Part shown: positions 14,617 to 23,146 of the stretch, in pieces
How positions within the stretch are numbered: the stretch's first letter is position 1
Layout: each line of letters opens with the position of its first letter
Assembly: GCA_035513295.1 (NCBI GenBank)
Contig: DATKCH010000092.1
Location: 1 to 34,701 of the forward strand
Source: DATHRK01 sp035513295
Lineage (GTDB): Bacteria > Gemmatimonadota > Gemmatimonadetes > Longimicrobiales > RSA9
Reading direction: 5' to 3'
Length of the DNA: 34,701 nt
Program-made: the position numbers and the translations under genes
Notes under the pieces: model-generated
What the model was told of the DNA's origin: nothing
What the model saw: only the letters and a program-made list of their open reading frames with translations
Databases searched by the model: none

Positions 14617-16179
14617 CTAGCCCAGCAGCGTGTTCACGCCGATCAGCGCCGACCCGATCACCGCGCCCAGCAAGTAACCCAGCCGCACGATCAGCCGGAG
14701 TTCCCTCTGGGTGACGCCGCGGATCAGCTCTTCGACCTTCGCCGTGGGGTAGTCCAGGATCTTCCGCTCCACCTTGCCCGAGATGTCGATGCGCTGCGCC
14801 AGGTCCGGCACCTGTCCCTGCAGCCAGCCCCAGAGCGGGTCCGCGATCGCGGCCTCGATGCGGTCGGGCGCGTCTTCGGGCAGCATGTCCGCGGGCCGGC
14901 CGATGCGTCTTTCCAGGATCGCCTGCCCGAGCTTCCCGAACGCCTCGCGGTAGATCCTGCCCGCCTCGTCGGAGCGCGCCACTCCTACGAGCAAATCCGC
15001 CATGCGCTCCGGGGGCAGGCGGCGGAACAGGTCGCCCCAGGTCCGGTGCTCGGCGATCCCCAGCCCGGTGCGGAGCTTGCCGACGAGGAACGTCCTGGTC
15101 TGCTCTTCGCGCGCGCCCTTGAGGATCCAGCCGGCTATGGTCTTCTTGGCATTCTCGACGCTCTCGTCGCCCGGCCGCCCGAGCACGCTCACCGCCGGCC
15201 GGCGCAGGAAGTCCACGACCGCCTCGTTCACGCTCCTGGCCATGGCGTCGCGCATCGCGGGGTCGTCGAGCGCCTCGGCGACCTTGTCGGCGCCTTCCTC
15301 TTCCACGGCGCGCAGCACCTTGTCGATCGTCTCCGGCGTGATGACGAGCGCCGCCACCAGCCGCTGGTGGAAGCGCAGGTCCCGCATGAAGCGGTCGAGG
15401 ATCTCGTGCACGATCGCCTCGATCCGCTCGCGCGCCTCGGGATCCTCGAGCATCCCTGCCAGGCGCTCCAGCGCGAGCGGCAGGTAGCTGGCGACGCCCC
15501 GCTCGAAGGCCGCGACCAGCCCCACGGGAAGCAGCTCCTCGAAGGTTCTACCCGGGGTGAGGAGGCGCTCGGTGACCGCGTCCAGGTAGTCGCGAACCGC
15601 GCGCTCGAACCCCTCGCCCTCGACCGCCTCCGCGAGCCAGTCGCCCACCGCCGTGGCGATGGCCTCCTCCCGCTCCGGCGTGATCAGAGTCCCGATCTCC
15701 TGATCGGCCAGTTCCTCGGTCAGCCGCGAGGTCCAGTCCTCGGCGCGCCGCCGGAACTCGTCCCCGTCCAGGTAGTCGTCGAGCCGTTGCACCAGCCCTT
15801 CGACGGCCTCGGCCAGAAGCGCCTCCAGCGGCTCGCCGAGTGCGGGCGGCAGCTCGTCCCTCAGCGACGCCCGCTCGCGGTCCAGCAGCGATCCCAGGAA
15901 GGCGCGCAGCCGATCGTCGAACGCAGCACGGAAGGCGGGCTCGCCGACGGTCCGCGCGAGGTCCTCGGAGGTCAGCAGCTTGTCGCCGACCGTCGCCCCG
16001 ATCCGGTGCGCCAGCCGGGCCTTGTTCTTGGGGATCGCGCCCTGCAGGAGACTCAGACGCCGGCCTCCGACGACCGGCGGTTCATAGGGGTGGAAGAGCA
16101 TCCAGATGGCGACCGAGTTGGTGACACCGCCGGCCACCGCCCCGAACACGATCGTCGCGAGCGCCTGGACCCAGTCCAT
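14617..16179 (-). CDS. DUF445-family membrane protein
   Basis: 520 residues. An N-terminal helix with 'ATIVFGAVAGGVTNSVAIWMLFHPYEP' and a C-terminal helix 'RLGYLLGAVIGSALIGVNTLLG' bracket a long, charged, mainly helical region; 'IPKNKARLAHRIGATVGDKLLTSEDL' right after the first helix is the DUF445 (YheB) hallmark. The GG.TN.iAi.mLF.P motif and membrane-helix ends are typical. The family sits in the inner membrane; its function is unknown. It lies 58 bases downstream of the lipoprotein gene on the same strand and is probably cotranscribed with it. Confidence 0.85.
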   Translation of the reverse strand: MDWVQALATIVFGAVAGGVTNSVAIWMLFHPYEPPVVGGRRLSLLQGAIPKNKARLAHRIGATVGDKLLTSEDLARTVGEPAFRAAFDDRLRAFLGSLLDRERASLRDELPPALGEPLEALLAEAVEGLVQRLDDYLDGDEFRRRAEDWTSRLTEELADQEIGTLITPEREEAIATAVGDWLAEAVEGEGFERAVRDYLDAVTERLLTPGRTFEELLPVGLVAAFERGVASYLPLALERLAGMLEDPEARERIEAIVHEILDRFMRDLRFHQRLVAALVITPETIDKVLRAVEEEGADKVAEALDDPAMRDAMARSVNEAVVDFLRRPAVSVLGRPGDESVENAKKTIAGWILKGAREEQTRTFLVGKLRTGLGIAEHRTWGDLFRRLPPERMADLLVGVARSDEAGRIYREAFGKLGQAILERRIGRPADMLPEDAPDRIEAAIADPLWGWLQGQVPDLAQRIDISGKVERKILDYPTAKVEELIRGVTQRELRLIVRLGYLLGAVIGSALIGVNTLLG

Positions 16180-16237
16180 TACACGAAAACCCTCACCTCT
16201 TGCGCCATCAGCCGGCCCGGCGCGGCAAGGGAGGCCG

Positions 16238-17191
16238 TCAGGGGACCGGGACGAGCAGCACGCCCGCCAGGGGATGGAGCGTGCCCGCCAGCGCGATGCG
16301 GCCCTCCACCGCGATCGGGCGGACGCCCGCCACAGGGCCCCCGTCGGCCGAGGCCCTCAGGGTGCCGACGACGCTCGTGTCCGCCGATACCACTCTCCAC
16401 TCGTTCGCCCTGTCCCCGGCCTCGATGCGCACCTCCGTTTCCAGCAGTTCCTCGCCGCCCATGTCGGCCACGAGCAGCGATCCCCCGTTCTCTCCACCGG
16501 CGATCACGACGATGGGCCCGCCGACGGCGGTGAAGACGCCGTGGAGCGCCGAGCCCGCGGAGTCGGCCGCGGGGAACGCGACCATGGCGTCCACGAGCAG
16601 GCCGCGGATGGAATCGTCCGGCGTCGACAGCGAAGCCTCCCGCACCGAGATGCGCGCGCCCGACCGAAGCATGTCCATGGGGGGCGACGTGGGCCGGAGC
16701 AGGAACGCGCCGCGCGGGCCCGGCACGGAGATCTCCGCCAGCGAGCCCTCCTCGTCCACGACCAGGCGCGTCGGCCCGAGCGGGAAGATGCGCCACGGGT
16801 CGCGCAGCTCCGCGAACTCCCGCGTCTCGTCCACGAGCTCTTCCCACCCACCCCCGATGTCGGCCCAGGCGCTCGCGTGGACGCGACCGGCGCCCCCCTG
16901 AATGTCCGCCCGCGAGGTGAACAGCAGCGCGCGGCGGCCCTCGACGGCCAGGAACGCCAGTTCGCGGTCGTAGAGTCCGTCGGCGGGCCTGCCGCGGTCG
17001 GTCCCGGAGCCGGCTCCCGTGCCGGACGGGTCGTCGGCCGTCTCGTCGCCGGCGCACCCCGGCGCCGCCGCGGCGCACAGGAGCGCGAGCAGTCCGCCGC
17101 CGATGCCGAGCGCGGCGGGTCGCCGCCTCGGGCGGGAGGAGCGTGCACGCCGGCTCACCTGCGTCGGCTCGGATCCGCGTCGGTTTCGCAT
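16238..17191 (-). CDS. Putative lipoprotein of unknown function
   Basis: 317 residues from the ATG at 17191. A basic N-terminus (RRARSSRPRRRP) precedes a hydrophobic stretch (ALGIGGGLLALLCAAAA) ending PGC, a relaxed lipobox, followed by an acidic/Gly-rich linker. The rest is beta-rich, with short repeated-looking strands ('RELAFLAVEGRRALLFTSRADIQGG', 'VDAMVAFPAADSAG', 'VVIAGGENGGSLLVADMGG'); I recognise no catalytic motif. A GTG at 17158 is an alternative start. A TAATTT element on the minus strand, just upstream of the ATG, could serve as a -10 box, giving a very short leader. Confidence 0.6.
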   Translation of the reverse strand: MRNRRGSEPTQVSRRARSSRPRRRPAALGIGGGLLALLCAAAAPGCAGDETADDPSGTGAGSGTDRGRPADGLYDRELAFLAVEGRRALLFTSRADIQGGAGRVHASAWADIGGGWEELVDETREFAELRDPWRIFPLGPTRLVVDEEGSLAEISVPGPRGAFLLRPTSPPMDMLRSGARISVREASLSTPDDSIRGLLVDAMVAFPAADSAGSALHGVFTAVGGPIVVIAGGENGGSLLVADMGGEELLETEVRIEAGDRANEWRVVSADTSVVGTLRASADGGPVAGVRPIAVEGRIALAGTLHPLAGVLLVPVP

Positions 17192-17269
17192 CGGCGCGCA
17201 AATTAGCACGGGCCGTACCAGCCCGCTGTGCGCTTCGCCCGGCGCCCGGCCCGCGGCCCGTGCGCGCGC

Positions 17270-17298
17270 TTGCGGCCCCCCCCCGGGCCGCTCACACT
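17270..17298 (+). promoter_or_regulatory. Candidate promoter for the symporter gene
   Basis: TTGCGG (17270-17275) and CACACT (17293-17298) with 17 bases between; the -10 element resembles the TACACT seen before the 58-residue gene. It lies 33 bases upstream of the symporter ATG in a 139-base divergent gap. Confidence 0.3.
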
Positions 17299-17330
17299 TC
17301 CCGCCGCCCACGAACCCGAACGGAGCGCGC

Positions 17331-18629
17331 ATGGCCCTCTACAACAAGATCCTCATCGGTCTCGTGCTGGGCGTGGTGGTCGGCCTCGTCGCGAACGTCG
17401 CCGATCTCGGCTGGTTGCAGGTCTTTCTCGAGGGCGTCGAGCCCGTCGGGACGATCTTCATCCGGCTGATCACGATGATCGTGATCCCGCTCGTGGTGGC
17501 GAGCCTGCTCATCGGCACCGCGTCGCTGGGGGACATCCGCAAGCTGGGGCGCATCGGCGGCAAGACGATCGCCTTCTACCTGTGTACCACGGCGGTCGCC
17601 GTGACGATCGGGCTCGTCCTGTCGCAGCTCGTGCGGCCGGGCTCCCGGATCGACGCCGGGACGCGCGACAGCCTGGCCGCGAGCTTCGCGGACGAGGCAG
17701 CGGGGCGGGTGGAGCTGGCGGCCAGCAAGCCCAGCCTCGTGGACGTCATCGTGAACATGGTGCCGTCCAACCCGGTCTCGGCGGCCGCCAGCGGCGACAT
17801 GCTTCCGCTGATCGTGGTGACGATCATCTTCGGGGCGGCCATCAGCGTCATCCATCCCGACCGCAGGGAGTCCGTCCTGGGCTTCTTCCACGGCGTGAAC
17901 GACGCGGTCCTGGTGGTCATCGACTGGGTGATGCGGCTGGCCCCGTACGCGGTCTTCGCGCTCATCGCGTCGGTGGTCGCCCAGTTCGGCCTGGACCTGC
18001 TGAGGTCCCTGCTCCTGTACGCGGTGACCGTGGTGGGAGGCCTCCTCCTGCACGCCCTCGGGACCTACGGCCTGGTGCTGCGATTCCTGGTGAAGATGAA
18101 CCCGGCGACGTTCTTCAAGCGGATCGCTGAGGTGCCGCTCGTGGCGTTCTCCACGTCGAGCTCGAACGCCACCCTGCCGCTCACGATGGAGACCGCCGAG
18201 GAGAACCTGGGGATATCCAACGAGGTCAGCAGCTTCGTGCTGCCGCTCGGCGCCACCATCAACATGGATGGAACCGCGCTTTACCAGGCGGTCGCGGTGA
18301 TGTTCATCGCGCAGATCTACGCCGTGCCGCTCGACGTCGGCGCGCAGCTCACGATCGTGCTGACCGCCACGCTCGCGAGCATCGGCACCGCGGGCGTCCC
18401 GAGCGCGGGCATCATCATGCTGATCATGGTGCTGCAGTCGGTCGGGATGCAGGCGCAGACCGCGGCGGGTATCGCGCTCATCCTCGGCGTGGACCGCATC
18501 CTGGACATGCTGCGGACCGCGGTCAACGTCACGGGAGACCTGACGGCGGCGTCGTTCGTGGCGAGGTCGGAGGGGGAGAGCCTGGAGCCGAGGCCGGTCG
18601 ACCACCCGCTGCCCCTCGGCGGGACCTAG
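17331..18629 (+). CDS. Na+/H+-coupled dicarboxylate (glutamate/aspartate-type) symporter
   Basis: 432 residues, standard size for the DAACS (GltP/GltPh/DctA) family, an inner-membrane elevator transporter. HP1 serine-rich tip 'STSSSNATLP' (from 274), TM7 'NMDGT' (311-315), HP2 'GVPSAGIIMLIMVLQSVG' and TM8 'VDRILDMLRTAVNVTGDLT' are all present. The TM8 arginine (LRT) that holds the side-chain carboxylate in GltPh is conserved, favouring acidic amino acids or C4-dicarboxylates over neutral amino acids. The ATG has a GGAG site six bases upstream; upstream in-frame sequence is low complexity. Confidence 0.92.
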   Translation: MALYNKILIGLVLGVVVGLVANVADLGWLQVFLEGVEPVGTIFIRLITMIVIPLVVASLLIGTASLGDIRKLGRIGGKTIAFYLCTTAVAVTIGLVLSQLVRPGSRIDAGTRDSLAASFADEAAGRVELAASKPSLVDVIVNMVPSNPVSAAASGDMLPLIVVTIIFGAAISVIHPDRRESVLGFFHGVNDAVLVVIDWVMRLAPYAVFALIASVVAQFGLDLLRSLLLYAVTVVGGLLLHALGTYGLVLRFLVKMNPATFFKRIAEVPLVAFSTSSSNATLPLTMETAEENLGISNEVSSFVLPLGATINMDGTALYQAVAVMFIAQIYAVPLDVGAQLTIVLTATLASIGTAGVPSAGIIMLIMVLQSVGMQAQTAAGIALILGVDRILDMLRTAVNVTGDLTAASFVARSEGESLEPRPVDHPLPLGGT

Positions 18630-18678
18630 CGTACCGGCGCAACGGTGTCGTCGGCGTCACGCGCGGCCCCTGAGCCGG

Positions 18679-19074
18679 CTAGCGCGCCGCGCCGACGCCG
18701 AGCTCGTCATCCAGCTCGCGCAGCAGGGCGGCTATCCGGCGGGCGTTCATGCCGAAGTCCGTTTTCGCGGCCTTCGATACCGCCCGGGCGTCGACCCTCG
18801 TCTGCGCGTTCCGGTCCAACGCGATGCGGACGGTCAGCTCCGCCGGCATGCCGATGACCCGGGACCTCATCTCCACGCTGATGGTTCCGCTGGCGTCGTC
18901 GGCCGCGGTGAACTCCCAGCGCTGGCGCCGTTTGACGATGCGCAGCACGGCCCGCCAGACCATGTCGAACGGCACCGAATAGGTGCGCCCCCGCAGGCGC
19001 GCGTCCTCATGCCCGGGGGCCGTCGCTGCGGAATTGCCCGAGAGCACGCCTCCCGGCCCGGTGGAGCCCGTCAC
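18679..19074 (-). CDS. DUF1499-like protein
   Basis: 131 residues from the GTG at 19074. The core reads 'TYSVPFDMVWRAVLRIVKRRQRWEFTAADDASGTISVEMRS', then 'ELTVRIALDRNAQTRVDARAVSKAAKTDFGMNARRIAALLRELDDEL', which fits DUF1499 ('...vdvrS.Sr.G.sDlG.Na.RI...l..L'). Function unknown. The GTG was chosen because it overlaps the preceding stop by four bases (GTGA); another in-frame GTG lies 18 bases further upstream. It is coupled to the SIMPL-domain gene. Confidence 0.65.
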   Translation of the reverse strand: MTGSTGPGGVLSGNSAATAPGHEDARLRGRTYSVPFDMVWRAVLRIVKRRQRWEFTAADDASGTISVEMRSRVIGMPAELTVRIALDRNAQTRVDARAVSKAAKTDFGMNARRIAALLRELDDELGVGAAR

Positions 19075-19823
19075 CGGCCGATCAGCCCCCACGTGACGCG
19101 GACGCTGGCGCTGACGGACATCGTGCCGGGTTCGATCGGCGTGGCAACGTCCGCCTCCCTCGCCATCCCGAACGCGACGGGCATCGGATACGGCCCGTCG
19201 ACCGGGGACGTGTCCACCGTCACCGGGTCCCCGAGCGTCATTCCCACCGCGGCGGCGAGCACCTCGGCTTCGGCCCGCGCCTTGGCGACGGCGCTCTCGA
19301 GCGCCCGCAGGCGCAGGGGCGCCGGGTCCGCGATCTGGAAGCTGGGCCCGCCGATCCGGTTCCCGCCGGCCGCGGCCGCGGCGTCGATGATCTCGCCCGC
19401 CCGAGCGAGGTCATCGACCACCACCCGAAGCATGTTGTGGGCGCGGTATCCGACGATGCGCGGTTCTTCCTGGGGCTCTCCACGCTCGGGCCGCGCGTAC
19501 TCGGGGCTCAGCCCGAACGACGCGGTGCCGATGTCCTCGCGCGGGATGCCGGCCTCGGTGAGCGTGCGGATGAGCGCGTCCGCGCGGCGGGCGTTTTCGG
19601 CCAGCGCTTCCTCGGCCGTGGCTCCGACCGTCTCCACGGCCAGCGTGAGGATGGCCTGGTCGGGGGCCGCGTCCACGCTGCCGGTGGCCGATACGGTCAC
19701 GGTCCGGTCGCCGCGGCCGTCCACCTCCACTGCCTGTGCGTGCGCCTGCATCGAGCTACCTCCCGCCGCCGAGGCCAGCGCCAACGACGTCGCGATTCGG
19801 GCAATGCGTCTGGGGTCGGGCAT
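19071..19823 (-). CDS. SIMPL-domain (DUF541) periplasmic protein
   Basis: 250 residues. A signal peptide (RRIARIATSLALASAAGGSSMQAHAQA) is followed by 'RTVTVSATGSVDAAPDQAILTLAVETVGATAEEALAENARRADALI', 'GIPREDIGTASFGLSPEY', 'VGYRAHNMLRVVVDDLARAGEIIDAAAAAGGNRIGG' and 'ALESAVAKARAEAEVLAAAVGMTLG', the full DUF541 order, ending 'SVSASVRVTWGL'. The family (including BP26/OMP28) forms periplasmic or outer-membrane-linked oligomers; the molecular role is poorly defined. The ATG at 19823 directly precedes the signal peptide. Confidence 0.88.
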   Translation of the reverse strand: MPDPRRIARIATSLALASAAGGSSMQAHAQAVEVDGRGDRTVTVSATGSVDAAPDQAILTLAVETVGATAEEALAENARRADALIRTLTEAGIPREDIGTASFGLSPEYARPERGEPQEEPRIVGYRAHNMLRVVVDDLARAGEIIDAAAAAGGNRIGGPSFQIADPAPLRLRALESAVAKARAEAEVLAAAVGMTLGDPVTVDTSPVDGPYPMPVAFGMAREADVATPIEPGTMSVSASVRVTWGLIGR

Positions 19824-19988
19824 CTTCAACCGTAGTGCGAGTTGCGCGAGCGTTCCCGCCAACCTTTCCTTCCCGGTCCCGGCGCGCCAGCCCATCGGGC
19901 GGCGCGGCCCTTGCGGGCAGCCCGGCCGGACCGCCCGGCCGCGACTCCACCGGCAGCCATCACAGAGCACCCACGAGAAGGAGCGACC

Positions 19989-20990
19989 GTGAAGGTTGTG
20001 ATTCCGCTCGCCGGCAAGGGCACACGCCTCCGGCCGCATACGCACGTTACCCCGAAGCCCCTCCTGCGGGTCGGTGGGCGCCCGGTCATGAGCTACATCC
20101 TGGACGACCTGGTCGAGCTCGGGGTGTCGGAGATCGTCTTCATCACCGGCTATCTAAAGGAGAAGATCGAGTCGTACGTGCGCTCGGAGTACCCCGCCTT
20201 CACGGCCCGCTTCGTCGAACAGGCGATCCAGGACGGTACCGCCGGAGCGGTGAAGCTCGCGCAGCCCTACGTGGACGGGGAACTCCTGGTCATCTTCGTC
20301 GACACCCTGTTCGACGCCGACCTCGGGGCGATCGAACGGCTTCCGGAGGGCGATGCCGGAATCCTGTGGGCGAAGGAAGTGGATGACTTTCAGCGTTTCG
20401 GCGTGATCGTTACCGACGGCGGCGGCTACATGACGCGCATCGTCGAAAAGCCCAAGGATCCCATCTCCCGCCTGGCCAACATCGGCCTGTACTACATCCG
20501 CGACCACGAACTGCTCTTCCGGGGGATCGACGCGACGATCGGCCGCGCCACCAGCCAGGGGGGCGAGTACTACCTGACCGACGCCTTCCAGTACATGATC
20601 GACCACGGAGCGCGGCTGCGGGTGGAGGAAGTCGAGGGGTGGTACGACTGCGGCAAGCCCGAGACGCTCCTGGAGACGAACCGCCATCTCCTCGAGACCG
20701 GGCGCGCCCTCGGGCCGCGGGGCGGATTCGACGTGCACATCACCGATCCCGTGCGCATCGAGGATGGCGTCGTCCTGCGCAACTCCAGGGTGGGCCCCAA
20801 CGTGACCGTGGGGGAGGGCAGCACCATCCGCGACTCCGTCGTGCGGGACGCGATCATCGGCGAGAACTCCCGGGTGGAATCCTCCGAACTGCACGATTCC
20901 ATAATCGGCGATAACGTCGCCGTGCGAGGCGTGAGGGGTTCCGTCCACCTGGGCGACGATGCGGAGGTGTCGGGCGGCGAAGGAGGGTAG
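19989..20990 (+). CDS. Sugar-phosphate nucleotidyltransferase
   Basis: 333 residues. The N-terminal nucleotidyltransferase domain opens with 'IPLAGKGTRLRPHTHVTPKPLLRVGGRPV' (the G-x-G-T-R-x-x-P...KP nucleotide and metal site) and continues with 'VIFVDTLFDAD', 'FGVIVTDGGGYMTRIVEKP' and 'EGWYDCGKPETLLETN'. The C-terminal third is a hexapeptide-repeat (left-handed helix) domain: 'VLRNSRVGPNVTVGEGSTIRDSVVRDAIIGENSRVESSELHDSIIG'. It makes a nucleoside-diphosphate sugar from a sugar 1-phosphate (RmlA/GalU-like group), feeding glycan or envelope synthesis; the exact sugar is not determinable. The GTG start has AGGAG seven bases upstream. Confidence 0.88.
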   Translation: MKVVIPLAGKGTRLRPHTHVTPKPLLRVGGRPVMSYILDDLVELGVSEIVFITGYLKEKIESYVRSEYPAFTARFVEQAIQDGTAGAVKLAQPYVDGELLVIFVDTLFDADLGAIERLPEGDAGILWAKEVDDFQRFGVIVTDGGGYMTRIVEKPKDPISRLANIGLYYIRDHELLFRGIDATIGRATSQGGEYYLTDAFQYMIDHGARLRVEEVEGWYDCGKPETLLETNRHLLETGRALGPRGGFDVHITDPVRIEDGVVLRNSRVGPNVTVGEGSTIRDSVVRDAIIGENSRVESSELHDSIIGDNVAVRGVRGSVHLGDDAEVSGGEGG

Positions 20991-20994
20991 CGCA

Positions 20995-21012
20995 GGCGCC
21001 CTTCGGGTCGCC
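20995..21012 (+). terminator. Hairpin with a UUCG tetraloop
   Basis: GGCG-C-CC, loop TTCG, GG-GT-CGCC: the C(UUCG)G tetraloop is closed by C21001/G21006, with one mismatch in the stem. It begins four bases after the nucleotidyltransferase stop codon. No T-run follows. Confidence 0.4.
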
Positions 21013-21117
21013 CGGCGAGTCGAACGCGCCGCGCGAGCCCGCCGGCGTCCCCTTTATTCCCCCGCCGGCGCCCCCCATCTTCGGGTGAGATCCTCCGATC
21101 CCACGACGACGCGCCGC

Positions 21118-22368
21118 ATGGACGAGAAGGACCTGATCCACGACTGGAACCGCACGGGAGACGCGTTCGACTACGCGTCGCTGCGCCCGGTCGAGCTGGA
21201 CGACGAGACCCTGCGCGACGGCCTCCAGAGCCCGTCTGTCCTGGACCCGCCGATCGAGCAGAAGATCGAGATCCTGCACCTGATGGCGGAGCTCGGGATT
21301 CACACCGCGGACATCGGACTCCCGGGCGCGGGGCCGCGCGCGTTCGCGGACGTGCGCGCGCTCGCGCGCGAGATCGTCGACGCGGAGCTGTCGATCGCGG
21401 CCAACTGCGCAGCCCGGACGGTGCGCGCGGATGTGGAGCCCATCGCCCGGATCAGCCAGGAAGTGGGCATCCCCATCGAGGCCTGCACCTTCATCGGTTC
21501 CTCCCCGATACGGCAGTACGCCGAGGGCTGGAACCTCGAGCGGATGCTGCGCGCTACGGAGGAGGGGGTGTCGTTCGCGGTTTCCGAGGGACTGCCGGTG
21601 ATGTTCGTCACCGAGGACACGACGCGGGCCCGACCCGAGACGCTCAGCGCGCTGTACATGACCGCGATCAGGGCGGGTGCGACCAGGATCTGCCTGGCCG
21701 ACACCGTCGGACACGCGACGCCGAACGGCGTCCGGCAGCTCGTCCGCTGGGTCAGGAGGGAGATCGTGGAGCGCGCGGGCGGCGGCATCAAGGTGGACTG
21801 GCACGGCCACCGCGACCGCGGGCTGGGCGTCCCGAACTGCCTCGCGGCCATCGAGGAAGGCGTGGACAGGGTCCACGGCACGGCGCTCGGCATCGGCGAG
21901 AGGGTCGGGAACGCGGAGATGGACCTCCTGCTGGTCAACCTCAAGCTGCTCGGCCTGCACGACTACGACCTGAGCGCGCTGCCGGCCTACTGCGAAGCGG
22001 TCGCCACGGCGACCGGCGTGCCCCTGCCCGCCAACTATCCGGTCCTCGGGGAGGACGCCTTCCGGACCGGGACCGGAGTGCACGCGGCGGCGATCATCAA
22101 GGCGCTGGAAAAGGGCGACGACTGGCTCGCGGACCGCGTCTACTCGGGCGTGCCGGCGGCGGCCTTCGGGAAGCGACAGGTCATCGAGATCAGTCCGATG
22201 AGCGGCATGTCCAACGTTAAGTTCTGGCTGGCGGAGAGGGGGTACGACAGCGGCGACGAGGCGCTGTGCGCGCGCGTCTTCGCCCTCGCCAAAAGCGCGG
22301 ATCACACGCTCTCGGAGGCGGAGGTCCTCGCGTGCTGCGAGGCGCACGGAGCCAGCCCTGCGGCCTGA
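21118..22368 (+). CDS. DRE-TIM acyltransferase, 2-isopropylmalate/homocitrate synthase family
   Basis: 416 residues. TIM-barrel features: 'DDETLRDGLQSP' (metal/substrate Arg-Asp), 'WHGHRDRGLGVPNCLAAIEEGVDRVHGTALGIGERVGNAEMDLL' (the HxH metal ligands and the GIGER.GNa loop of isopropylmalate-type synthases), then the family's subdomain 'GTGVHAAAIIKALEKGDDW' and 'ISPMSGMSNVKFWL'. It would condense acetyl-CoA with a 2-oxoacid in the cytoplasm. It is too short to hold the leucine-sensing C-terminal domain of classical LeuA. RDGLQ is more usual in HMG-CoA lyases, RDGEQ in isopropylmalate synthases, so the exact substrate is open. Confidence 0.8.
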   Translation: MDEKDLIHDWNRTGDAFDYASLRPVELDDETLRDGLQSPSVLDPPIEQKIEILHLMAELGIHTADIGLPGAGPRAFADVRALAREIVDAELSIAANCAARTVRADVEPIARISQEVGIPIEACTFIGSSPIRQYAEGWNLERMLRATEEGVSFAVSEGLPVMFVTEDTTRARPETLSALYMTAIRAGATRICLADTVGHATPNGVRQLVRWVRREIVERAGGGIKVDWHGHRDRGLGVPNCLAAIEEGVDRVHGTALGIGERVGNAEMDLLLVNLKLLGLHDYDLSALPAYCEAVATATGVPLPANYPVLGEDAFRTGTGVHAAAIIKALEKGDDWLADRVYSGVPAAAFGKRQVIEISPMSGMSNVKFWLAERGYDSGDEALCARVFALAKSADHTLSEAEVLACCEAHGASPAA

Positions 22369-22481
22369 GGCGAGCGCCGCCGGGGACCGGATCGCCCGCG
22401 CCGGCTCTCCCGCCGACGACCTGACATCCGTAGGGTCGCCGGCCGCGAGCGCGCCCCCCGTCCAACCGCGGACAGGTGCCG

Positions 22482-22925
22482 ATGAGATCGCGTACACGAA
22501 CGTCCCGCTGGCGCTCGCCGCATGCCGCGGCCTCGGCCCTTGCCATCGGCCTGCTCTGGGCCGGCTGCGCGCGCACCCCGGATACGTCCGAGACCCCTCC
22601 GCCGGTGGACAACGTCGAGCGCGAGGAGCTCGTGGAGACGACCATCCGCGTGGAGAATCGACACTGGTCCGATGTGACCATCTACCTGCTTCGGCGCAGC
22701 GCCAGGGCCCGGCTGGGCATCGTCACCAGCAATGCCACCCAGACCTTCCAGGTGCCGATCGGCATGGGCGCCGGGGGCGCCATCAACCTCACGCTGATCG
22801 CTGACGTGATCGGCTCCGAGACGGAGTACCGGTCGGATCCGCTTACCGTGCTCCAGGGCCAGGAGGTCCTGCTGCGGCTGGAAGTGCAGATGATCCACTC
22901 CTCCACGTCCGTGTTCTGGCCTTGA
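22482..22925 (+). CDS. Small secreted lipoprotein
   Basis: 147 residues. A basic N-terminus and hydrophobic stretch 'ASALAIGLLWAGC' end in a probable lipidated cysteine. The mature part is a short beta-rich domain: 'ETTIRVENRHWSDVTIYLLRRSARARLGIVTSNATQTFQVPIGMGAGG' then 'EYRSDPLTVLQGQEVLLRLEVQMIHSSTSVFWP', the general look of a small Ig-like/transthyretin-like fold. No functional motif was found. The ATG at 22482 is preferred to a GTG two codons earlier. It lies 221 bases upstream of the SusC-like gene; that gap has no recognised gene and no convincing terminator. Confidence 0.6.
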   Translation: MRSRTRTSRWRSPHAAASALAIGLLWAGCARTPDTSETPPPVDNVEREELVETTIRVENRHWSDVTIYLLRRSARARLGIVTSNATQTFQVPIGMGAGGAINLTLIADVIGSETEYRSDPLTVLQGQEVLLRLEVQMIHSSTSVFWP

Positions 22926-23146
22926 AGGCCCCGAGCCGGCGCCGGATGCGCCCGGGGCGCGAGCCGCTTCGACCCCCGCACTGTCAAGACCGTGGTTGCA
23001 GAAGCGTTGCAGGAACGAGAGCTGACGCGGATATTCGCGCGATGCAGTTCCCCGAGGCGCCGGGGATGGGATCCGTCGGCGTCGATGATCTTCGCGGCGG
23101 GAAGCCGCGCTACAGGCATCTCAATACCCAAGCGGAGGGGACCCTG

